36,885 bases of DNA from Methylobacterium sp. GXS13 (GTDB lineage Bacteria > Pseudomonadota > Alphaproteobacteria > Rhizobiales > Beijerinckiaceae): positions 1 through 36,885 of the forward strand of contig NZ_LKKO01000055.1 of assembly GCF_001455965.1 (NCBI RefSeq). The letters run 5' to 3'. The notes beneath the pieces were generated by a model. The model was not told where the DNA came from and did not search any database. It saw only the letters and a program-made list of their open reading frames with translations. Every line of letters begins with the position of its first letter. Position 1 is the first letter of the stretch. Of the stretch, positions 1 through 8,013 are shown piece after piece. The position numbers and the translations under genes are program-made.

Positions 1-279
1 GACCCCGCGACCTACTCGAACACCGGCGTCTGCCTGGTGATCGCCGACCCGGACGTGCTCGCCCGCGGCGACGCGGCGCGGGCGGCGCTCGCCGGGGGGA
101 TCGTCGAGCGCCTGGACCGCGAGGGCGTCGCCCTCGACCTCGGCGCCTACCGCGACGCCCCGGCGGGCCTGCGGATCTGGTGCGGCGCCACCGTCGAGAC
201 CGCCGATCTCGAAGCGCTGACGCCGTGGCTGGACTGGGCGTTCGCCGAGGAGAAGGCGGCGCTGAGCCAAGCGGCGTAG
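1..279 (+). CDS. serC: Phosphoserine aminotransferase, C-terminal fragment (5' end cut by window)
   Basis: The frame is open from base 1 and ends at TAG 277-279, giving the last 92 codons. The tail, with GLRIWCGATVE followed by DLEALTPWLDWAF, is the characteristic C-terminus of alphaproteobacterial SerC, a PLP-dependent fold-type I transaminase. SerC converts 3-phosphohydroxypyruvate and glutamate to phosphoserine in serine biosynthesis. The PLP lysine and the large domain lie outside the window. A GTG at base 37 could be mistaken for a start, but the conserved sequence continues upstream of it in the same frame. The usual partner serA is not downstream here. Identification rests on the C-terminal motif only. 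Confidence 0.85.
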   Translation, partial: DPATYSNTGVCLVIADPDVLARGDAARAALAGGIVERLDREGVALDLGAYRDAPAGLRIWCGATVETADLEALTPWLDWAFAEEKAALSQAA

Positions 280-837
280 CGGGGTCGGGCGGGCGCAAGG
301 CTGGTACGAACCTGTCGGCAGGCGTTCGGCCGGATCGACGCAGCGCTTCTCGGCGCAGCCATCCCTGTCCATCGGCCCGGCGCCCGTCAGGCGCGCCACC
401 GCGCCTCTGCCGTCGGCCGGGCGGGGCCACCGCCGGATACGGCGCTTCCGGCGCACATTCCGCAACGGACATGTCGGAGGCGTCGGCAGCCCGATCCAGG
501 CTCCGGGCCGCAAAACGCGGCAGCTGCCCAGCCGGTTATGGCACGCTCACTGGTAAGAGCGCGGGTTGGAAAGCCGGTCGCTTCAAACCGCGATCCTCAC
601 CGGCGTTGTGAGGACCGCGTCGCACCCTCAGGCCTGAGGCCGATCCGTTCGCGTGGAAGAGGATTTCGTTCGCCCCATGTCGGGGATGCCGGTCTCCATC
701 CGAGTTGTCTTCGACGCGGACATCTGTCGGTCGTGCGTGATTCGCGATCGAAAGCGGGAACCGGCGAAGCAGCCCTTGGGATGCGCGACGCCTGCAATCG
801 ATCGAAGCCCGTCATCAGGACAATTTCGATCGTCGCG
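280..837. other. Gene-poor gap of about 560 bases with a degenerate tRNA-like segment
   Basis: Several open frames cross this stretch on both strands, but they are arginine/serine/proline-rich shadows of GC-rich DNA with no domain and no good ribosome binding site. The only structured element I see is a tRNA-like stretch near 532-605, described under findings. No promoter or terminator stands out. Confidence 0.5.
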
Positions 838-1215
838 TCATCCGGCGACGGGCCTGACCACCACGTCTTCTGCGTCGACGAGGGTTGCCATGACATGGGT
901 CTGGATCCGAGCGAAAACCCTGTCGCGATCACCCGTGTCCTGCATCAACAACACGCACGAGAGGGCGATCACCTGCGGGGTGAAGTCCGCCCCTTGAGCC
1001 AGGAACTCACGGATCGCATCCACGAGGGACGCGCGCGCGTCCTCCTCCGGCAGGGAGTTCAGGACATGCGCGCAGTCTTGCCGCAGCGATGCGATCTCGC
1101 TGTCCACGACGGAAACCCAGTGCAGGCTATGGTCATAGATGAGCCAGCGCACGGACCGCGCGGCGACGGGGGCTAGCCCCGCGAGATAGCGCTGAGCGGC
1201 TGCGTCATTGAACAT
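838..1215 (-). CDS. Hypothetical protein, 125 aa
   Basis: This 125-residue frame runs from ATG (1215-1213) to TGA. I do not recognise the family. It looks like a real protein: codons are strongly G/C at the third position, the composition is balanced, and there are several probable amphipathic helices (around residues 15-50, 55-75 and 80-115) with no signal peptide or membrane segment. It is rich in Asp, Val and Leu and has three Cys (about residues 48, 86 and none near the ends). A GGAG lies about 16 bases before the start, a weak position. It points toward serC, with ~560 bases between them. The overlapping frames on the other strand are Arg-rich and look like shadows. Confidence 0.55.
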   Translation of the reverse strand: MFNDAAAQRYLAGLAPVAARSVRWLIYDHSLHWVSVVDSEIASLRQDCAHVLNSLPEEDARASLVDAIREFLAQGADFTPQVIALSCVLLMQDTGDRDRVFARIQTHVMATLVDAEDVVVRPVAG

Positions 1216-1479
1216 GATGAGGGCTTTAGCTCCGGCGGCTCAGAACGCCAACGTCTCGGATGACCCCTACAGAGTTCACCGGATACGCGTCGACAAGCGC
1301 CCGCGATCGGTCGCGCGGGGATGCGACGCCGGCGCCTGCCGTTTCCGACGCTCGCGCGAGAACGGACAGCCGCAAATCCACCCGGACCGTATCACGGCCA
1401 GGCGGATTGACGTCAGAGCGGTACACACACGGGCGCTGTCCAGCCCCGGCAGATCCGCAAATCGCGTCTGTCTGCGCGG

Positions 1480-2457
1480 TCACGAGGCACAACCAGCGGA
1501 TCGTCCGAAGACCCCGGCCCCGGTGAGGTCGGCGGACAACGCCCATAACCGCTCAGCCGCCTCGGGATCCACGGCATACGCCTTCACGCCCACGAATGGC
1601 GCTTCGACCGCTTCAGCCCGCACGGCCACGTCGCAATCCTCGCAATAAAGCCCCCCGAGCCCGTCGAGCAGGGGCGACGTCGCCGCCCAGACCTGGGTGG
1701 CGGCGCCCTGGGCCGGCGTCTTGAAGGTCGGGTCCGCCAGCGCGCCGGACGCGTCGAGCCAGCCCTCCGCGATCATCTCGGCCCGGGTCAGGTGGCGCTG
1801 GAGCGGCGTGAGGATTTCCCCCGGATGCAGCGAGAAGGCGCGGATGCCCCGGTCCCGGCCGAGCCGGTCGAGATGGACCGCGAACAGGGCGTTGGCGGTC
1901 TTCGCCTGGCCGTAGGCGCGCCACTTGTCGTAGCCAGACGCGAAGTGGAGATCGTCCCAGCGGATCGGCGAGAGGTGCGCCGCGGCCGAGGAGGCCGCGA
2001 TCACCCGGGCGCCGGGCCGGAGCAGCGGCAGGAGGTGATTGGTCAGGGCGAAATGACCGAGATGGTTGGTCGCGAATTGCGCCTCCCAGCCCGGCCCGAC
2101 CCTTCTCTCCGGGCAGGCCATGAGGCCCGCATTGTTGATCAGCCAGTCGATCGGCCGGCCGGTGGCCAGGACGCGCTGGGCAAAACGCCGGACGCTGGCG
2201 AGGTCCGACAGGTCGAGGGCATCGACCGTGACCCCGGAAATCGTTCGCGTCGCCATCCGGGCGGCGTTCGTGTCGCGCGCGCCGACGAGCACTGCGGCGC
2301 CGGCTTCCGCGAGCGCCCGGGTGGTTTCGAGGCCAAGGCCCGAATGGCCTCCGGTGACGAGGACGTACCGCCCGGTCAGATCCCGCCCGGCCAGAACCTC
2401 GGCGGCCGTGCTGCGGTCACCGAAGCCCGATCCGAGGGGCTTTTGGTCATCGGTCAT
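1480..2457 (-). CDS. Short-chain dehydrogenase/reductase (SDR), 325 aa
   Basis: This is an NAD(P)-dependent oxidoreductase with a Rossmann fold. The nucleotide motif TGGHSGLG is at residues 35-42, NNAG at 108-111, the serine of the triad around 156-157, and Tyr182-x3-Lys186 is the catalytic pair. Length and pattern fit the retinol-dehydrogenase / WW-domain-oxidoreductase-like SDRs common in bacteria; the substrate cannot be read. I chose ATG 2457 (MTDDQK) because GGAG/AGGA lies just upstream; the open frame extends much further, but that extension is Arg/Pro/Gln-rich shadow opposite the AraC gene. It is divergent from the AraC regulator at 2575 with 117 bases between, so control by that regulator is likely (inference). 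Confidence 0.85.
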   Translation of the reverse strand: MTDDQKPLGSGFGDRSTAAEVLAGRDLTGRYVLVTGGHSGLGLETTRALAEAGAAVLVGARDTNAARMATRTISGVTVDALDLSDLASVRRFAQRVLATGRPIDWLINNAGLMACPERRVGPGWEAQFATNHLGHFALTNHLLPLLRPGARVIAASSAAAHLSPIRWDDLHFASGYDKWRAYGQAKTANALFAVHLDRLGRDRGIRAFSLHPGEILTPLQRHLTRAEMIAEGWLDASGALADPTFKTPAQGAATQVWAATSPLLDGLGGLYCEDCDVAVRAEAVEAPFVGVKAYAVDPEAAERLWALSADLTGAGVFGRSAGCAS

Positions 2458-2474
2458 GGTCCTGCTCCGCGGCG

Positions 2475-2500
2475 GCGGCGATGGGCCGCTGTATCGCCGC
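2475..2500. promoter_or_regulatory. Inverted repeat in SDR/AraC divergent promoter region (candidate operator)
   Basis: Two perfect 8-base half-sites, GCGGCGAT (2475-2482) and ATCGCCGC (2493-2500), are separated by 10 bases, putting their centres 18 bases apart. A 12-base palindrome, CCGGCGCGCCGG, follows at 2511-2522. Both lie between the divergent SDR and AraC genes, where an AraC-type regulator would bind. Function is inferred. Confidence 0.35.
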
Positions 2501-2574
2501 GATGATCGACCCGGCGCGCCGGACGCTCCATGCTGCCCCGTCCGCGATTCCTGTGCGGGCGTCCGGTTGTTGCC

Positions 2575-3504
2575 ATGGACCCGCTCTCCGACATCCTGTC
2601 GCTGCTCAAGCCCAAGAGCGTTCTCAGCGCCGGCCTCGATGCCGGCGGGGATTGGGCGATCCGCTTCCCGGCCCATGACGGGATCAAGTTCAACACCGTG
2701 GTGCGGGGCGGTTGCTGGGTCGCGGTGGAGGGAGAGGGCGTCCCCATTCGGATCGCGGCCGGCGACTGCTTCCTGCTGACCCGGGGGCGGCCGTTCCGGC
2801 TCGCCACCGATCCGGGGCTGCCGGCGATCGACTCGGCCACGATCTATGACCACGCGGAAAACGGCGTCGCGACCTGCAACGGCGGCGGCGATTTCTTCCT
2901 GGTGGGCGGACGCTTCTTCTTCTCGGGTGATGCGGCCGGCCTGCTGTTCGATGCGCTCCCGGCCATCGTGCCGATCCGGGACGCCTCGAACCAGGCCGCG
3001 ATCCTGCGCTGGGCGCTGGACCAGCTGACCGTCGAGTTGCGCCTCGGCGCGCCCGGCAGCACCCTGATGGCCGACCATCTCGCGCAGATCATGCTGCTGC
3101 AGGTGCTGCGGCTCTGGCTCGCCTCCGAGCGTCCGGCCGGCTGGCTCGGGGGCCTCGCCGATCCGCGGCTCACGCGGGCGCTCGGGGCCCTGCATGCCGA
3201 GCCGGCGCGCCGCTGGACGCTGGCGGAGCTCGCCGAGCGCGCCGGCATGTCGCGCACGACCTTCGCAGACCGGTTCCGGGCGGTGGTCGGGCAGCCGCCG
3301 CTGGCCTATCTCGCCGGCTGGCGGATGCAGCTCGCCGCCGACCGGCTGCGCCGCTCGGATGCGAGCATCGCGTCCATCGCGTATGCCGTCGGCTACGAAT
3401 CCGAGACTGCGTTCCGGACCGCCTTACGCCGCCGGATGCTGTGCACCCCGATGCAGTATCGGCGGAGAATGGCCGCATTGTTGCTGCACCGCACCCTGCG
3501 CTAA
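2575..3504 (+). CDS. AraC-family transcriptional regulator with N-terminal cupin domain, 309 aa
   Basis: Residues 1-190 match the cupin-type sensing domain found in AraC regulators that begin DPLSDxLSLL (AraC_binding/cupin_6 type). Residues ~215-305 form the double helix-turn-helix DNA-binding domain, with AELAERAGMSRTTFADRF as the first HTH and SIASIAYAVGYESETAFRTA as the second. I chose ATG 2575 because the family's conserved sequence starts exactly there; an upstream ATG at 2530 adds 15 residues without conservation. It is divergent from the SDR gene, a common arrangement in which this class of regulator controls the neighbouring oxidoreductase. The effector is unknown. Confidence 0.88.
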   Translation: MDPLSDILSLLKPKSVLSAGLDAGGDWAIRFPAHDGIKFNTVVRGGCWVAVEGEGVPIRIAAGDCFLLTRGRPFRLATDPGLPAIDSATIYDHAENGVATCNGGGDFFLVGGRFFFSGDAAGLLFDALPAIVPIRDASNQAAILRWALDQLTVELRLGAPGSTLMADHLAQIMLLQVLRLWLASERPAGWLGGLADPRLTRALGALHAEPARRWTLAELAERAGMSRTTFADRFRAVVGQPPLAYLAGWRMQLAADRLRRSDASIASIAYAVGYESETAFRTALRRRMLCTPMQYRRRMAALLLHRTLR

Positions 3505-3595
3505 AGCTCATCCGGAAAAGGTGGAGGCCGGCTTTTCGGACGCGATGACGCGACCGAAACCGGACCGCCGGGACGCAGTCCGAGACCGAACCGCG

Positions 3596-4393
3596 ATGAC
3601 GCCTTCCCTCTGGACCCGCCTGTCGAATCCCAGCCACTTCATGCGCTGGTCCGGCGCCCTGGTGCCGTGGCTCGCCGCCCTGTCGGTGGGCCTGGTCGGC
3701 CTGGGGCTGTACCAAACCTTCTTCGTCGTGCCGCCCGACTACCAGCAGGGCGAGACCGTGCGGATCATGTACATCCACGTCCCGGCGGCCTGGCTCGGGG
3801 TGTTCTTCTACGGCGCCATGAGCCTGTCGGCGATCGGCACCCTGGTCTGGCGCCATCCCCTGGCCGACGTCGCACATCGCGCCGCCGCGCCGATCGGGGC
3901 GGCCTTCACGCTGATCTGCCTCGTCACCGGCTCGCTCTGGGGCAAGCCGATGTGGGGCACCTACTGGGTCTGGGACGCGCGCCTGACCTCGATGCTGATC
4001 CTGCTGCTGATCTATTGCGGCATCATCGCCCTGTGGCGCACCCTCGAGGAGCCGAACCGCGCCGCCCGGGCCGTGGCGATCCTGACGCTCGTCGGCGCGG
4101 TGAACCTGCCGATCATCAAGTTCTCGGTGAACTGGTGGTCGACCCTGCACCAGCCGGCCTCGATCCTGCGCATGGGCGGTTCCACCATCGACCCGTCGAT
4201 GCTCTACCCGCTGCTGATCATGATCGGCGCGGCGACGCTGGGCGGCACCACGCTCCACCTCTACGCGATGCGCACCGAAATCATGCGCCGCCGGGTGCGA
4301 ACGCTGACCATCCGCGAGGCCGAGCGCCTCGACCGGACCCAGCCGCGCCTCACGCCGAAGCCCGCCGGGATGCCGGTCGGGCAGCCGGTCTAG
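3596..4393 (+). CDS. ccmC: Heme exporter / heme-handling protein CcmC, 265 aa
   Basis: CcmC is the inner-membrane protein that loads heme onto the chaperone CcmE during system I cytochrome c maturation. Six hydrophobic segments are visible. The tryptophan-rich periplasmic heme loop (WGTYWVWDARLTS, residues ~120-132) and the two flanking histidines (His61 in MYIHVPAAW and His185 in STLHQPAS) are all present. The start at 3596 gives the usual family N-terminus; an in-frame ATG at 3545 would add 17 residues, so the start is uncertain. It is followed after 11 bases by ccmD, then ccmG, as one operon. ccmA and ccmB, normally upstream, are not in this position. Confidence 0.92.
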   Translation: MTPSLWTRLSNPSHFMRWSGALVPWLAALSVGLVGLGLYQTFFVVPPDYQQGETVRIMYIHVPAAWLGVFFYGAMSLSAIGTLVWRHPLADVAHRAAAPIGAAFTLICLVTGSLWGKPMWGTYWVWDARLTSMLILLLIYCGIIALWRTLEEPNRAARAVAILTLVGAVNLPIIKFSVNWWSTLHQPASILRMGGSTIDPSMLYPLLIMIGAATLGGTTLHLYAMRTEIMRRRVRTLTIREAERLDRTQPRLTPKPAGMPVGQPV

Positions 4394-4404
4394 GAATCTT
4401 GCTG

Positions 4405-4548
4405 ATGGATCTCGGGTCTCATGGCGGCTTCATCGTCGCCGCCTACGCGTTCACGGCCCTGGTCATGGCCGGCCTGATCGGCAACGCGCTTCGCGACCGG
4501 CGTGCGCAGCTGCGCGCGCTCAAGGGTTTTGGGGAGGATCGGCGGTGA
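4405..4548 (+). CDS. ccmD: Heme exporter protein CcmD, 47 aa
   Basis: A very short gene between ccmC and ccmG. The 47-residue product has one membrane segment (GGFIVAAYAFTALVMAGLIG, about residues 7-26) followed by a basic cytoplasmic tail (ALRDRRAQLRALKG). That is the standard CcmD layout: it stabilises the CcmC-CcmE interaction and helps release holo-CcmE. AGGA at 4392-4395 sits at ribosome-binding distance from ATG 4405. Its TGA overlaps the GTG start of ccmG (GTGA at 4545-4548), a sign of translational coupling. Confidence 0.88.
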   Translation: MDLGSHGGFIVAAYAFTALVMAGLIGNALRDRRAQLRALKGFGEDRR

Positions 4549-5150
4549 GCGGCGACGACATCGCGGATCGGCCGCCTCCGGTCCGCCGCTCGCTGCTGCT
4601 GGTCGTCCCGGTGCTGGCCTTTGCCGCCCTGGCCGCGGTGCTGTTCCTGCGCCTGCGCTCGGGCGCCGATCCGGCCGCCCTGCCCTCCGCGATGATCGGC
4701 AAGCCGGTGCCGAGCTTCACCCTGCCGGCGGTCCCGGGGCTCAAGGTCGGGGACGCTCCGGTGCCGGGCCTGTCCAGCGCCGACCTGAAGGGCCAGATCA
4801 CGGTGATCAACGTGTTCGCCTCGTGGTGCGCGCCCTGCCAGGTCGAGCATCCGATGCTGATGCGGCTCGCCAAGGAGCCGGGGATCCGGCTGGTCGGCAT
4901 CGACTACAAGGAGCCGAACCCGGCCGCCGGCCAGCGCTTCCTGGCCCGGCACGGCGTGCCGTTCAGCGCCGTCGGGGCCGATGCCGACGGACGCGCGGCG
5001 ATCGATTTCGGCGTCTACGGGGTCCCTGAGACCTTCGTGATCGGACCGGACGGCGTGATCCGCGACAAGCTCGTCGGCATCCTCACGCCGGACAATTACG
5101 CCAGCGTGCTGACGCGGATCCGGGCAGCCGGGAAGGTCGCAGCCCGCTGA
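4545..5150 (+). CDS. ccmG: Thiol:disulfide interchange protein CcmG/DsbE, 201 aa
   Basis: A membrane-anchored periplasmic thioredoxin-like protein that reduces the CXXCH cysteines of apocytochrome c, or resolves the CcmH mixed disulfide, before heme attachment. One N-terminal membrane anchor spans residues ~15-37. The active site WCAPC is at residues 94-98, with the cis-proline in YGVPETF (Pro161). The start is GTG at 4545, overlapping the ccmD stop by four bases. An adjoining GGGGAGG within the end of ccmD serves as ribosome binding site. Length is normal for the family. It converges on yciB with only 3 bases between the stop codons. Confidence 0.92.
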   Translation: MSGDDIADRPPPVRRSLLLVVPVLAFAALAAVLFLRLRSGADPAALPSAMIGKPVPSFTLPAVPGLKVGDAPVPGLSSADLKGQITVINVFASWCAPCQVEHPMLMRLAKEPGIRLVGIDYKEPNPAAGQRFLARHGVPFSAVGADADGRAAIDFGVYGVPETFVIGPDGVIRDKLVGILTPDNYASVLTRIRAAGKVAAR

Positions 5151-5153
5151 CCG

Positions 5154-5768
5154 TCACTCGCCCGGCTGCGGCTCCTTGCGCTCGTAGCGGGTCAGCAGCG
5201 GCGTCTGGGCTATGGCGAACAGCACGGTGAGCGGCATGATGCCGAACACCTTGAAATTGACCCAGAAATCCTCGGTCTGGGTCCGCCACACGACCTCGTT
5301 CAGCGCCGCCAGGACGAAGAAGAACAGACCCCAGCGGAAGGTGAGCTTGCGCCAGCCCTCCTCGGTGAGGCTGAACATCGAATCGAGCACCACCGACAGG
5401 AGCGAGCGCCCGAAGGCGAGGCCTCCGAGGAGCACGGTGCCGAACAGCGCGTTCACGATGGTCGGCTTGACCATGATGAAGGTCTTGTCCTGCAGCGCCA
5501 GCGTCAGGCCGCCGAACACCACCACGACCACGCCGGACACGAGCGGCATGATCGGCAGGCGCCGCACCAGCACGAAGTGAACCGCCAGCGCCACCACGGT
5601 CGCCGCGATGAACACGCCGGTGGCCACGAACAGCTTCTGGTCGGGCGCGACGCCGAGCTTCTCCGAATAGGCGTTGCCCAGGAAGAAGATAACGAGCGGC
5701 CCAAGCTCCAGCGCCAGCTTCACGAGCGGCGGCAGGTGGCGGCGGGGAGGAACGGATTCGATCTGCAT
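5154..5768 (-). CDS. yciB: Inner membrane protein YciB (septation protein A / IspZ family), 204 aa
   Basis: A polytopic membrane protein with about five hydrophobic segments and the family hallmarks: KLALELGPLVIFFLGN near the start, FGGLTLALQDKTFIMVKPTI in the middle, and LNEVVWRTQTEDFWVNFK toward the end. YciB homologues are linked to cell-envelope synthesis and septation; the biochemical role is not settled. ATG 5768 is used because the family starts a few residues before the PPLVKLALELGP region; the frame extends upstream 51 codons with no conservation. It lies between ccmG and ftsY, as in many Hyphomicrobiales, but here a vapBC pair separates it from ftsY. Confidence 0.9.
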   Translation of the reverse strand: MQIESVPPRRHLPPLVKLALELGPLVIFFLGNAYSEKLGVAPDQKLFVATGVFIAATVVALAVHFVLVRRLPIMPLVSGVVVVVFGGLTLALQDKTFIMVKPTIVNALFGTVLLGGLAFGRSLLSVVLDSMFSLTEEGWRKLTFRWGLFFFVLAALNEVVWRTQTEDFWVNFKVFGIMPLTVLFAIAQTPLLTRYERKEPQPGE

Positions 5769-5855
5769 GCGTGTCAGTTGGCTCGAATGCGGCACCCGCG
5801 CTAGGCTGGCGGCTAGGCTGGCGGTTTCGGGGCTGTGTGGAACGGGGAGCCTACG

Positions 5856-6116
5856 ATGTCCATCACGATCGACAACGCCGAGGTCGAAGCGCTCCTCGCC
5901 GACCTCACGGCCACCACCCACCGTGCCGCGCCGGATCTGTTGCTCGAGCTGCTCCGGCGGGAGCGGGCGCGGGTGGAAGAGGAGGCGGAGCGCCGCATCG
6001 CCGAGGGACTGGCCGCCGATGAGACGATGCGGCGTCGCTTTGAAGCGAGCCGGATCGTGGATCCACGTCCGATCGAGGAGATCCTCGCCTACGACGAGAG
6101 CGGTCTTCCTGCGTGA
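5856..6116 (+). CDS. vapB: Antitoxin VapB-like protein (Rv0623-type), 86 aa
   Basis: The protein begins MSITIDNAEVEALLADL, the typical small beta-strand plus helix DNA-binding start of Rv0623/PSK-type VapB antitoxins, then a long Arg/Glu-rich helix and a C-terminal tail (RPIEEILAYDESGLPA) of the sort that wraps the cognate PIN toxin. GGGGAG sits 8 bases before ATG 5856. The TGA overlaps the GTG of vapC (GTGA at 6113-6116), the usual translational coupling. VapB normally neutralises VapC and represses its own operon. Since the partner gene has an internal stop, the antitoxin may now be an orphan. Confidence 0.8.
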   Translation: MSITIDNAEVEALLADLTATTHRAAPDLLLELLRRERARVEEEAERRIAEGLAADETMRRRFEASRIVDPRPIEEILAYDESGLPA

Positions 6117-6502
6117 TCGTCGTCGATTCGTCAGCCTTCATCGCGATCCAGCGCCGAGAACCCTAGGCTGAAGCCTTTTCTCGTGTGCTGGCACTCGCCG
6201 AAAGCCCCGCGATGGCGGCGGCCACTTATCTGGAATGCGCTATCGTCGCATCGCGTGCGGCGGACGGGCGAGCGGTGCTCAACGCGTGGATCCGGGCCCG
6301 CCACATCGCCCTCGGGCCGGTCGACCACGCCGTCGCGCAGGTCGCCGCCGACGCCTTCGCCCGCTACGGGAAGGGCCGGCATCCGGCCGGGCTGAACTTC
6401 GGCGATTGCTTCGCCTACGCGCTGGCCCGGTCGCTGAACGCGCCGCTCCTGTTCAAGGGCGACGACTTCGCCCGGACCGACGTCCTGTGCGTGGCGGCCT
6501 AA
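6113..6502 (+). pseudogene. vapC: VapC-like PIN-domain toxin, interrupted by in-frame TAG
   Basis: From GTG 6113 the frame reads MIVVDSSAFIAIQRREP and then TAG (6164-6166, codon 18). After the TAG the same frame continues unbroken to TAA 6502 with clear PIN-domain sequence: YLECAIV, then FGDCFAYALA and FKGDDF. The first catalytic aspartate (VVDSSA, codon 5) is therefore cut from the other acidic residues. In homologues this place usually reads EPEAE, so a single G-to-T change (GAG to TAG) explains the lesion. A restart at GTG 6185 would give a 105-residue product without the first Asp, probably inactive as an RNase. Sequencing error and amber readthrough are alternatives. The gene overlaps convergent ftsY by four bases. 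Confidence 0.82.
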
Positions 6503-7854
6503 TCCTTCTCCAGCCCGGCGATCGCCCGCGCGAAGTCCCGGGCCGCGAACGGCTCCAGATCCTCCACGCCCTCGCCGACGCCGATGAAGTGGACCGGCAG
6601 GCCGAACTTGGCCGCCAGCGCCACCAGGATGCCGCCGCGGGCCGTGCCGTCGAGCTTGGTCATCACCAGGCCCGAGACCGGCGCGGCCTGAGAGAACAGC
6701 TCCACCTGCGAGATCGCGTTCTGGCCCACGGTGGCGTCGAGGACGAGGATCGTGGCGTGCGGCGCCTCCGGGTCCTGCTTGCGCAGCACACGGACGATCT
6801 TCTCCAGCTCCGCCATCAGCCCGGCCTTGTTCTGGAGCCGGCCGGCGGTGTCGATCAGCAGCACGTCGGTCCCGGCGGCGGCCGCCTGCTTCAGGGCGTC
6901 GAAGGCGAGACCGGCCGCATCCGCCCCCTCCCCGCCGCTCACCACCGGGGTGCCGGTGCGCGCGCCCCAGACCTTGAGCTGCTCCACCGCCGCCGCCCGG
7001 AACGTGTCGCCGGCCGCCAGCATCACGGTCCGGCCCTCCGCGCGCAGCTTGGAGGCGAGTTTGCCCAACGTCGTCGTCTTGCCGGCGCCGTTGACGCCGA
7101 CCGTGAGGATCACGAACGGCTTCTTCGTCGCGTCGACGGAAAGCGGCACCGCCACGGGTTCCAGCGCCCGCTCGACTTCCGTCGCCAGGATCGACCGGAC
7201 CTCGTCCGGCGAGATGCCCTTCTCGTAGCGGCCCTTGCCCACCGCATCCGAGATCCGCGTCGCGGTCTCCAGTCCGAAATCGGCCTGGATCAGGGCGTCC
7301 TCCAGATCCTCCAGGGTGTTGGCGTCGAGCTTGCGCTTGGTGAACAGGCCGGTGACCCGGTCGGTCAGCGCCGACGAGGTCCGCTTCATCCCGGAGGTGA
7401 GCCGGGTCCACCAGCCCTTGGCCTCGGGCTCCCGGTCCGGCCCGGCGCCGGCATCGTGGGCGAGCGCGGCGGCGGAATCCACCGGCTGGATGTCGGGCAT
7501 CGGCTCGACCACCGGGGCCCGGTTCACGTCCCCGGTATCGACTGGGTCGGCGCCGTGGGCCGGATCGTCCCCGGCCGTGCCGGCGGGGGGGCGCTCGGGC
7601 TCGCCCGCGATCGGCAGGAGGTCCGCCCCCTCGACCACGTCGGCGACGGGAGGCTCGGATTCGTCCGGCGGCAGCGGAATATGGGCGACGTCCTCCGCCC
7701 CGGTGGCGTAGTCGGGCTGGCCCTCGGAGGGCGAGGCCGGCGCATCGGCGGGCAGCTCCGTCTCCGCATTGTCCTCGGCCGTGCCATCGCCCGTGTTCTG
7801 GCCCTTGCGCCCGAACAGGCGCCCGAACCAGCCGGGCTTGTCCTCGCTCGCCAT
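6499..7854 (-). CDS. ftsY: Signal recognition particle receptor FtsY, 451 aa
   Basis: FtsY is the GTPase receptor that docks SRP-ribosome complexes at the SecYEG translocon. The N-terminal ~140 residues are an acidic, Pro/Glu/Asp-rich A domain; the NG domain follows. Visible motifs are GVNGAGKT (P-loop, 253-260), DTFRAAA (~283-289), DTAGR (~335-339) and TKLD (399-402). I chose ATG 7854 (MASEDKPGWFGRLFGRK), where the amphipathic lipid-binding N-terminus begins; the open frame upstream is Arg/Gly-rich shadow of the pseudouridine synthase gene. Divergent from that gene with 159 bases between, and convergent with vapC. Confidence 0.94.
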   Translation of the reverse strand: MASEDKPGWFGRLFGRKGQNTGDGTAEDNAETELPADAPASPSEGQPDYATGAEDVAHIPLPPDESEPPVADVVEGADLLPIAGEPERPPAGTAGDDPAHGADPVDTGDVNRAPVVEPMPDIQPVDSAAALAHDAGAGPDREPEAKGWWTRLTSGMKRTSSALTDRVTGLFTKRKLDANTLEDLEDALIQADFGLETATRISDAVGKGRYEKGISPDEVRSILATEVERALEPVAVPLSVDATKKPFVILTVGVNGAGKTTTLGKLASKLRAEGRTVMLAAGDTFRAAAVEQLKVWGARTGTPVVSGGEGADAAGLAFDALKQAAAAGTDVLLIDTAGRLQNKAGLMAELEKIVRVLRKQDPEAPHATILVLDATVGQNAISQVELFSQAAPVSGLVMTKLDGTARGGILVALAAKFGLPVHFIGVGEGVEDLEPFAARDFARAIAGLEKD

Positions 7855-8013
7855 GAAACCTTGCCCTCGCCCCGCCTTGCCCACCCGATGTCGAACCCCT
7901 AGAGCCGTCGCCGACCGCGTTGCAATCGGCAACGGCTCCAAGTCCTTGGTTTGACGCGCTCGCCTGCGCCGAACCGGCCGCCGCTTCGGCGGCACGCGCT
8001 CAGGCCCGACCGG

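Noticed and set aside
538..1176. 212-codon plus-strand frame opposite the hypothetical gene
   Set aside because: Arg/His/Gly-rich without a domain; the minus-strand frame at 838-1215 has much better codon use and composition.
3185..3545. CRISPR array or tandem repeats anywhere in the window
   Set aside because: I looked for regularly spaced repeats along the whole sequence and saw none; GC-rich simple motifs recur but without regular spacing.
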